Assembly: GCA_014729145.1 (NCBI GenBank) | Contig: WJKL01000093.1 | Span: 1 to 8,228, forward strand | Origin: Candidatus Woesearchaeota archaeon | GTDB lineage: Archaea > Nanobdellota > Nanobdellia > Woesearchaeales > WJKL01 | Length of the DNA stretch: 8,228 nucleotides | Direction of reading: 5' to 3' | Shown here: positions 1-5,177 of the stretch, in pieces | Numbering within the stretch: position 1 is the first letter of the stretch | How the letters are laid out: each line of letters begins with the position of its first letter | The notes under the pieces: model-generated | The model's input: the letters and a program-made list of their open reading frames with translations, nothing else | Told to the model about the DNA's origin: nothing | The model's database searches: none | Made by a program: the position numbers and the translations under genes

Positions 1-275
1 CCAACTGCAATGTCTGATACTGAGTCAGTTACAGAATTATTATATTTGAACCTTACTTCTAATGAACCCTGGCCAATAGGCTGGTCTGTTAAGTTTGCAG
101 AGAAGCTGTTTCCTGAAGGAGATGGATCAATAGCTGTCCAGTTTCCATTGTTGAATCTTGCTTCTATAGTATTTGGATTTCCTGTGTATGTTCCCTGTAC
201 CTCTATATCTGATGTATTGTCTGCATCTCTCTGGAACAAGATATATTGAGTAGGATATGTTATAGATATTGTTCC
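1..275 (-). other. Beta domain resembling the pre-catalytic module of SASA/SGNH esterases
   Basis: These are residues 1425-1515 of the large LamG protein, at its visible end. The pattern is an ITYP opening, a Y-x-L-FQRD strand, GTYTGNP-x-x-IEARFNNG, a W-T-x-I turn, a GQGSLEVRF strand and a final V-S-D-I-A-V-G. From memory of bacterial and environmental sialate O-acetylesterase-like proteins, this order of strands directly precedes a GDxFVxxGQSN catalytic block. The catalytic block would begin right after base 1 and is not visible, so the family call is a recollection-based inference. Confidence 0.45.
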
Positions 276-3200
276 TGATGTTGCTGGGGGCTGGCTTGAA
301 GAATATGAAACAGTAATATTATGAAATTCTGGACTGTAAGATATATTTTCTGTTGTGAATTCTGCTCTGTACTGGAAGTATGTATTGTTCTGCAAGTTCA
401 GTGTTTGAGGAGAGGTATTGTTTATGTTTGTCCAGGTTTCTCCAAAGCATGAAGAGTCATCGCAGGTTCTTACGCTGAAGTTTATATCTGTGAATCCTCT
501 GTTATAAAGATCTTGTATCTCTGATTGTGTAAGGCTTCTGTTCCAGATGCTGACCTCATCAACATAGCCTACAAGATCCTGGTTGTTCAAAGCAGAGTTC
601 TTTCCTATTAATATCGAGGAATTTTTGTTGTATAAAGAAGTAAAGCCTGTGTCTGCTCCTGAATCATCTATCTCAACTCCATCTAAGTAGATGTCTATGC
701 TTTGATCTCCTGAACTGCCGTTCCATGTTGCTGTTAAAAGATGCCATTCTCCATCAAACAAGTTTGAGGAAGAAGCATCTCTCCTAAGACTTCCTCCGTC
801 TCCATAAAGGAAGAATCTTATCATGCCGCTGTTACTTTTGTCTGCAGAGATATACCATTCCTCTTCAAGATTTTCATATTTGCTTATAAGGTCAATCATT
901 ATGTTTGAGGTTCCTGTATCTTTTATCCATGCTGAGACAGTAATTCCACCAGGATTATAGAGGCTGGATGAGTCATTTATCTGGATATTATCATCTGTTC
1001 CAAATTCCAATGCATTGTTTAATTTTCCCTGTACTGAGTATGAAGCTCCGTTGTTTGAAGCTGGGTTGTTATATCCTGAGCTGTCTTCCAGTTTTCCTGA
1101 ACCTTCATTTAGATGTAGAAGCAGGACGTTGTCCTGGAGACTGCTGCTCAATTCTCCTGCAACTGATGTCCAGGAGATGTTGTTCCAGGATGCGTTTTCA
1201 GCTCCTGTAAATATCTGTGAAGTGAAATTTCCAGAAGTTGAAGAGTTTAATCTTAGTGCATCTAGTGTGTCATTGAAATATAGACTGTCAAGTGTTCCAG
1301 AAAGGAAACTGTATCTTGTTTGTGTGGAGGTATCATCTATATATGTTCCTGAATTTCCTTCTGATATGGATTCTGTTCCATAGACAATTGTTGCATTGTA
1401 GAAATTTGGAGAATAACTGCTGTCTTCTGTTGTGAAGTTGAATCTGTACTGGAAATACTGGTTGTCTGAAAGTGAAAGTGTCTGAGGAGATTCATCTTGA
1501 ATATCTGTCCAGGTTTCTCCTGAACATCCTGAATCATCGCATGTTCTTGCTGTAATATTTAATTTTGTTATGCCTCTTTTGTATAGTGCTTTTACTTCTG
1601 ACAATGATAATGATCTGTTGAATATGGCTAGTTCATCAACTGTTCCTGCAAATGGAGCAACATTTGTTGCATCTCCTCTCTGGCCTAATAATGTTGTGGC
1701 TGTCTGGATATCATTTGTGTGCCCTGTTCCGCTGTCAACTAATATTCCATTTTCATAAAGATATATTGTTTCTCCAATCCTTACTGCTGCAATATGATCC
1801 CATTCATTATTTACAGCTGTTCCTCCGTCTTCACTTGTTCCTGCATGCGCTCTCCACTGACCTCCATTCAATCCAACAACAAATCTTCCATTTGAATATT
1901 TATCAATAACCCATTGATAATTTCCAGCAGCAGGGACTGATGTTGGTTTTGCCCAGAAAGATATTGAGAAATTTCCTGTTCCAAATGCAAAGCTTGAATC
2001 TGAAGCTATTGATACATAATCATCTGTTCCATCAAATGAAAGGCCTGTGCTTATTTTTGCTGCAGCACTGTAGGAAGCTCCATGGTTTGTTCCATGGTTT
2101 GTTTCTCCGCTTGAATCTGAAATAGTTCCAGAAGATTCATCTAAATGCATGAGAAGAACATTTCCTGTAAGATCTATTGATGGATTTTCTGCTTTGTTGT
2201 CTGGAAGAGCTCCTGTATCTGATATCCAGGAGATGTTGTTCCATTGTGTTGATGTTCCTGCATCAAATATTTGAGAAGTGAAATTTCCAGATGTTCCTGA
2301 TGACAACTGCAGTGAGTTTTCAGTTTCATTGAATTCAACATTATTTAAATTTCCATCTGAATAATTATATCCTGTTTTTGTTATTCCATTATCTAAGAAA
2401 GTTATATTATAGTTTGTTGTATTTGTAGTGTTTGTTGTATTGGTCTGATTTTGGCTTTGATTGCTTTGTGCTCCTACTATCAATGTTCTTGTTCCTGTTG
2501 AAGCTGTTGTTTCATTGTCTATTGCATAGGCTGAATAAGTGTAAGTTCCGTTTGCAAGATTAGATTCATTTGTATAAAAGAAATATTTGCTGCTGTTGAA
2601 CCTGTAAAAGTTTGCATAGTAATGCTGCTTTATCTCATCTGCTGAAAGTGTTTTGTTATAAACTCTTAATTCATCTGAGTACATGTTTGAAAGATAGGTT
2701 GTTCCTGCAGATTCCCTTTGGATGAATCCAACTCTGAATGGTCTTGCTGCTGAGATGTTTTGAGAGGAAGATAAGGACATATCATAAGTATGGGAAACTT
2801 CTCCATCTTTATAGAATACAAGATTTCCATCTCTGTCTGCTACTGCTGCAATATGAGTCCAGCCGTCTGCAGAGGTTACTGTCAATCCACCATCGGCAGG
2901 AGTGTCTATAGTATCAGAAGCAGCTCTTATCCTCATATTATCTGATGCTGTGAAGAACCATGAATAACCTTCATGCTCCCAATATCCTTTTGAAAGTATT
3001 CCACTGGTTCCTGAATTTATTCTTTTTACCCAGAGCATCATAGTGAAATCTGAAGTTCCAAAGTCAAGGTCTGCAGTGTCAGGGATATTTAGATAATCAT
3101 CTGTTCCATCAAGATAAATAGATTTTCCATAGACGCTGTCTGAGCTGTAATAAGCTCCGTTGTCTAAAGTTCCATCGTGTGAATATTGACTGATGTCAAC

Positions 3201-4547
3201 TGCATATGTTGAATTTTCTCCAATTGCAGAGGAATTGTCAAAATTTGACATCAATAAAAGATTGTTGTCATAAAAAGTGTAATTAGTTTCATTCCAGTTG
3301 AACTTTATTTGTTCAAGTGCTTCAGCATTTGTTATGCTTATATTTATCTCTGTGAAATTATCAGAAATGTTTGTATTATCTGCTGGTGTTGGAGAGACAA
3401 AAGATGCTGATATATCCTGGCTGGCTGGTCCTGATGCTGTGTAATCAATGCTAACATTGTAAAGATATGGAGAGAAGCTTGAGTCTTCTGTTGTAAATTC
3501 TGCATTGTATTGGAAATACTGATTGTCTGTCAATGATAGTGTTTGAGGAGATTGGTCTGTTATGTCTGTCCAGGATTCTCCTGAGCATGAAGAATCATCG
3601 CATGTTCTTGCTGTAATATTTAATTTGGTTATGCCTCTTTTGTATAAATCTTCTATATCTGACTGTGAAAGAGATTTTTTATAAAATATAAATTCATCTA
3701 CGTCTCCTGCATAATAATAATCAGAAGAACTTCCTCTTACTGTTCCAACCCTTAGTGTGTAATCAGAAGATATGTTTAAGCTAGATGCGCTTGAGATGTC
3801 TTTTACTGCATCTTCCTGTCCGTCTATATATATTTTTAAGTTTCCATCCCTGTTTCCTGTTATTGCAATATGGGTCCAGCCATTTGAGTCTGTTACTGCA
3901 GTTGAAGATGAAAGGTCTACTGTCGAGCTTCCCTGTGCTTTGAATCTTAATACGTTTCCTGAAGCAAACCAGAATCCATAACCGTCGCTGGATTGTATTG
4001 TTCCAGTAGGGTCTCCTTTTGTTATAAGGCCTTTTGGAGCAGAGCTGTCATCTCTGTTTACCCAGATGCTTATTGTGAAATCATCTAATCCAATATCTAG
4101 ATTATTGTTGTCTGGAATTGTGACAAGATCATCGCTTCCATCAAAACCAACAGCTGAATTTATCTTTCCTGTCTGAGAGTATAGTGCACCATTGTAAGAA
4201 GCATCATTGTTATTTCCGCTGTGATCAATGAAGTTTCCTGAAGATTCATCCATATGCAATAATAATGTATTATTTGCTGTATTGTTTTCAAGCTTTCCTA
4301 TATTGCTTTGAGTCCAAGAAATATTATTCCATGATGCTGATGAATATGCATCAAATATCTGGGATGTGTATGCTCCTGATGTCTGTCCTGAGGATAATTG
4401 GATGTGGTCTGTGCTGTATTCAGTGTTTGAATATGTTCCCTGGTTGAATTCTGATTCTGTATTATCTGTCATTGAAGAAGCATATGCTAAGCTAACTACG
4501 AGTAATGAAATCAATACAGTTATCCACACCTCTTTTCTTTTAATCAT
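1..4547 (-). CDS. Giant secreted multi-LamG surface protein (3' end outside window)
   Basis: An unbroken frame of 1515 codons runs from ATG at 4547 to base 1 with no stop, so the C-terminus is missing. Residues 1-23 form a signal peptide: basic MIKRK, a hydrophobic core, and AYA before the likely cleavage site. Four LamG/concanavalin-like domains (Laminin_G_3 type) lie at about 93-305, 428-645, 795-992 and 1140-1351. Each has an acidic opening strand (such as LLLHMDESSG), an FDG/LDG-T-DDY-like strand, a W-x-H/L-hydrophobic motif and a closing E-I-x-x-L-Y-x-R-G-like helix. LamG 1, 3 and 4 are preceded by an SGxxTSQIFDA...WNNISW element and followed by a TCDDSxC cassette. LamG 2 instead has Ig-like neighbours and an Asn/Gln/Thr linker (693-712). 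Residues 1425-1515 resemble the beta domain before SASA-type esterases. LamG folds usually bind glycans or proteins, so a surface or secreted adhesin or glycan-binding enzyme is likely. The start is supported by the ATGA overlap with the upstream gene and by a GAGGTT site. The LamG assignment is firm; substrate and enzymatic role are inferred. Confidence 0.9.
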   Translation of the reverse strand, partial: MIKRKEVWITVLISLLVVSLAYASSMTDNTESEFNQGTYSNTEYSTDHIQLSSGQTSGAYTSQIFDAYSSASWNNISWTQSNIGKLENNTANNTLLLHMDESSGNFIDHSGNNNDASYNGALYSQTGKINSAVGFDGSDDLVTIPDNNNLDIGLDDFTISIWVNRDDSSAPKGLITKGDPTGTIQSSDGYGFWFASGNVLRFKAQGSSTVDLSSSTAVTDSNGWTHIAITGNRDGNLKIYIDGQEDAVKDISSASSLNISSDYTLRVGTVRGSSSDYYYAGDVDEFIFYKKSLSQSDIEDLYKRGITKLNITARTCDDSSCSGESWTDITDQSPQTLSLTDNQYFQYNAEFTTEDSSFSPYLYNVSIDYTASGPASQDISASFVSPTPADNTNISDNFTEINISITNAEALEQIKFNWNETNYTFYDNNLLLMSNFDNSSAIGENSTYAVDISQYSHDGTLDNGAYYSSDSVYGKSIYLDGTDDYLNIPDTADLDFGTSDFTMMLWVKRINSGTSGILSKGYWEHEGYSWFFTASDNMRIRAASDTIDTPADGGLTVTSADGWTHIAAVADRDGNLVFYKDGEVSHTYDMSLSSSQNISAARPFRVGFIQRESAGTTYLSNMYSDELRVYNKTLSADEIKQHYYANFYRFNSSKYFFYTNESNLANGTYTYSAYAIDNETTASTGTRTLIVGAQSNQSQNQTNTTNTTNTTNYNITFLDNGITKTGYNYSDGNLNNVEFNETENSLQLSSGTSGNFTSQIFDAGTSTQWNNISWISDTGALPDNKAENPSIDLTGNVLLMHLDESSGTISDSSGETNHGTNHGASYSAAAKISTGLSFDGTDDYVSIASDSSFAFGTGNFSISFWAKPTSVPAAGNYQWVIDKYSNGRFVVGLNGGQWRAHAGTSEDGGTAVNNEWDHIAAVRIGETIYLYENGILVDSGTGHTNDIQTATTLLGQRGDATNVAPFAGTVDELAIFNRSLSLSEVKALYKRGITKLNITARTCDDSGCSGETWTDIQDESPQTLSLSDNQYFQYRFNFTTEDSSYSPNFYNATIVYGTESISEGNSGTYIDDTSTQTRYSFLSGTLDSLYFNDTLDALRLNSSTSGNFTSQIFTGAENASWNNISWTSVAGELSSSLQDNVLLLHLNEGSGKLEDSSGYNNPASNNGASYSVQGKLNNALEFGTDDNIQINDSSSLYNPGGITVSAWIKDTGTSNIMIDLISKYENLEEEWYISADKSNSGMIRFFLYGDGGSLRRDASSSNLFDGEWHLLTATWNGSSGDQSIDIYLDGVEIDDSGADTGFTSLYNKNSSILIGKNSALNNQDLVGYVDEVSIWNRSLTQSEIQDLYNRGFTDINFSVRTCDDSSCFGETWTNINNTSPQTLNLQNNTYFQYRAEFTTENISYSPEFHNITVSYSSSQPPATSGTISITYPTQYILFQRDADNTSDIEVQGTYTGNPNTIEARFNNGNWTAIDPSPSGNSFSANLTDQPIGQGSLEVRFKYNNSVTDSVSDIAV
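303..494 (-). repeat. C-cassette copy 3 (after LamG 4)
   Basis: This copy covers residues 1352-1415 of the LamG protein. It carries TCDDSSC (C1362, C1367), GETWT, SPQTL, YFQYRAEFTTE and a final YSPEFHNITVSY. It is the third copy of a roughly 64-residue module. At the DNA level it is clearly more diverged than the other two copies. Confidence 0.85.
1380..1571 (-). repeat. C-cassette copy 2 (after LamG 3)
   Basis: This copy covers residues 993-1056: ITKLNITARTCDDSGC (C1003, C1008), then GETWT, SPQTLSL, NQYFQYRFNFTTED and YSPNFYNATIVY. It has the same length and layout as copy 1 and shares a long, nearly identical DNA stretch with it. The module looks like a small beta domain with one short disulfide loop. 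Confidence 0.88.
1505..1585. repeat. Near-identical direct DNA repeat, copy A
   Basis: This 81-base segment matches 3566-3646 at 75 of 81 positions. Bases 1531-1585 match 3592-3646 with a single mismatch over 55 bases (T at 1565, G at 3626). It encodes the end of a LamG domain and the start of the C-cassette. Confidence 0.9.
3441..3632 (-). repeat. C-cassette copy 1 (after LamG 1)
   Basis: This copy covers residues 306-369: ITKLNITARTCDDSSC (C316, C321), then GESWT, SPQTLSL, NQYFQYNAEFTTED and FSPYLYNVSIDY. By my reading, the three CX4C pairs in these cassettes are the only cysteines in the 1515 visible residues, which suggests one local disulfide per cassette. Confidence 0.88.
3566..3646. 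repeat. Near-identical direct DNA repeat, copy B
   Basis: This is the partner of 1505-1585, offset by 2061 bases in the same orientation. The near identity exceeds what protein conservation needs, because synonymous positions are also kept. That points to recent duplication or gene conversion within the gene. Confidence 0.9.
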
Positions 4548-4708
4548 TTCGTTTCTTTAACCTCTTCCATCTCTTTTTTCATGAACAGTTCAATCTTTTT
4601 AGAAAGCATTATTGCGTTTTCTTCGCAGTAGTCTTGAAATTGCTGATAGGTCTTGGAATCTATAGAAAGTGTTACTTTTTGCTTGCCATTTCCCTCTTTT
4701 TTACTCAT
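4544..4708 (-). CDS. Small ribbon-helix-helix-type DNA-binding protein
   Basis: A 54-residue basic protein, too short for common ORF cut-offs. After a Lys-rich start, residues 10-16 (QKVTLSI) can form the single beta strand. Residues 18-30 (SKTYQQFQDYCEE) fit helix A, a turn follows at N31-A32, and residues 35-52 (LSKKIELFMKKEMEEVKE) fit helix B. This is the order of the CopG/Arc/MetJ ribbon-helix-helix fold, whose members act as dimers, place the paired strands in the DNA major groove and often repress their own operons. The stop TGA overlaps the ATG of the giant LamG gene as ATGA, so the two are almost certainly co-transcribed and translationally coupled. No Shine-Dalgarno site precedes its ATG; a palindrome at 4724-4739 lies just upstream and is a candidate operator. 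The fold call rests on pattern and size alone. A non-regulatory helical protein is the alternative. Confidence 0.78.
   Translation of the reverse strand: MSKKEGNGKQKVTLSIDSKTYQQFQDYCEENAIMLSKKIELFMKKEMEEVKETK
4559..4564 (-). promoter_or_regulatory. Shine-Dalgarno site for the LamG gene
   Basis: GAGGTT on the minus strand ends 11 bases before the ATG at 4547, inside the small upstream gene. It matches the core of the usual GGAGGT ribosome binding site and supports that start. Confidence 0.6.
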
Positions 4709-4723
4709 GTTAGTTAAAATTAT

Positions 4724-4739
4724 TCTCTTTTTAAAGAGA
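4724..4739. promoter_or_regulatory. Perfect inverted repeat, candidate operator
   Basis: Arms TCTCTTT and AAAGAGA, 7 bases each, are separated by two bases. The site lies 16 bases upstream of the ribbon-helix-helix start codon, at or near the predicted transcription start. A bound dimer here would block the left operon. On the minus strand the core also reads TTTAAAAA, which could itself be a TATA-like element giving a leaderless mRNA. Confidence 0.5.
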
Positions 4740-4754
4740 TAATGATATTAATTC

Positions 4755-4768
4755 TATATAAATATTTC
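4755..4768 (-). promoter_or_regulatory. BRE/TATA promoter of the left (LamG) operon
   Basis: On the minus strand GAAATA (BRE-like, 4768-4763) is followed directly by TTTATATA (4762-4755), a standard archaeal arrangement. Transcription would start near 4731-4735, giving a leader of about 25 bases. The TATA-like core of the palindrome nearer the start codon is an alternative. Confidence 0.55.
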
Positions 4769-4790
4769 TATTTCTATGTATTATTTTAAC

Positions 4791-4810
4791 TTCTTTGTAT
4801 TTCTTTGTAA
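4791..4810. repeat. Tandem 10-base direct repeat between promoters
   Basis: TTCTTTGTAT is followed immediately by TTCTTTGTAA, identical at nine of ten positions. A 10-base spacing puts both copies on the same face of the helix. The pair lies midway between the two divergent promoters, so it is a candidate binding site for a regulator; chance in AT-rich DNA is possible. Confidence 0.45.
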
Positions 4811-4853
4811 GTATATAGAAATATAAAATATAGTATGTTAAACAAATAACATC

Positions 4854-4867
4854 AAAAGCTTTATATA
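4854..4867 (+). promoter_or_regulatory. BRE/TATA promoter of the right operon
   Basis: AAAAG (4854-4858) precedes TTTATATA (4860-4867). Transcription would start around 4887-4890, leaving a leader of only about 9-12 bases before the ATG at 4899. No ribosome binding site precedes that ATG, which fits leaderless or near-leaderless translation of the first gene. Confidence 0.65.
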
Positions 4868-4898
4868 TAAGTTTCGTTAAATAGTATAACATTGGGTA

Positions 4899-5177
4899 AT
4901 GAGTGCTAAAAAAGAGGTTAATCTAAACAGTAATGACTACAAGTCTATGGTTCTTTTTAGTTATTCTACTAAGCATCTGCTAAAAAAAGATAAAGTTAGG
5001 TTTTATTATGCCCTTAAAGGCAGGGATGGTAAATCAGGGATAGTTAAAAGCTGCAAGATAGATCATCTTGGAAGGACAGTACTTCTTGTTCCTGAGAAAT
5101 ATGCAGAAGAAGTAGAAGAATTTTTAAAATTTTGGAAATGCAAATTTGACAAAAAAGAGGTTTTGATCAAGAAATGA
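4899..5177 (+). CDS. Basic 92-residue protein of unknown function
   Basis: I do not recognise a named family. The protein is Lys-rich (ending KKEVLIKK), has no signal peptide or membrane segment, and should be cytoplasmic. The central part (about residues 30-68) reads KKDKVRFYYALKGRDGKSG, then K-S-C-K-I-D-H-L-G-R-T-V-L-L-V-P. It is followed by an acidic amphipathic helix (EKYAEEVEEFLKFWKC) and a basic tail, suggesting a small alpha/beta domain. The GRDGKSG turn and the basic surface would suit nucleic-acid binding, but that is speculation. The ATG sits about ten bases after the predicted transcription start. Its TGA overlaps the ATG of the giant membrane protein as ATGA, implying co-transcription and coupled translation. 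The layout copies the small-gene/giant-gene pair on the other strand, so a regulatory or accessory role for the downstream surface protein is possible. Confidence 0.85.
   Translation: MSAKKEVNLNSNDYKSMVLFSYSTKHLLKKDKVRFYYALKGRDGKSGIVKSCKIDHLGRTVLLVPEKYAEEVEEFLKFWKCKFDKKEVLIKK
5157..5162 (+). promoter_or_regulatory. Shine-Dalgarno site for the giant membrane protein
   Basis: GAGGTT lies 11 bases before the ATG at 5174, inside the 92-residue gene. It is the same hexamer at the same spacing as on the left arm, and it decides the overlapping ATG as the start. Confidence 0.6.

Noticed and set aside
1337..1537. Minus-strand open frame of 66 codons in another frame inside the LamG gene
   Set aside because: It sits wholly within the giant gene on the same strand, out of frame, with no domain-like pattern.
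303..3646. Regularly repeated DNA that could suggest a CRISPR array
   Set aside because: The repeats are few, long and imperfect, lie inside an open reading frame, and encode a repeated protein module.
10..4447. Numerous plus-strand open frames of 60-122 codons (for example at 10-249, 1015-1383, 1652-1909, 3772-3981, 4265-4447)
   Set aside because: All lie opposite the continuous 1515-codon minus-strand frame, overlap each other, lack promoters or ribosome binding sites, and give Leu/Phe/Ser-rich products typical of antisense shadows.
4366..4560. Plus-strand 64-codon frame ending in a hydrophobic run (SFLLIISFL) near the intergenic region
   Set aside because: It is the antisense of the LamG signal peptide region and has no promoter of its own.
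4752..4820. Nine-base inverted repeat TTCTATATA / TATATAGAA at 4752-4760 and 4812-4820
   Set aside because: The DNA here is very AT-rich, the arms are 51 bases apart and one arm overlaps a TATA box, so chance or promoter sequence explains it well enough.
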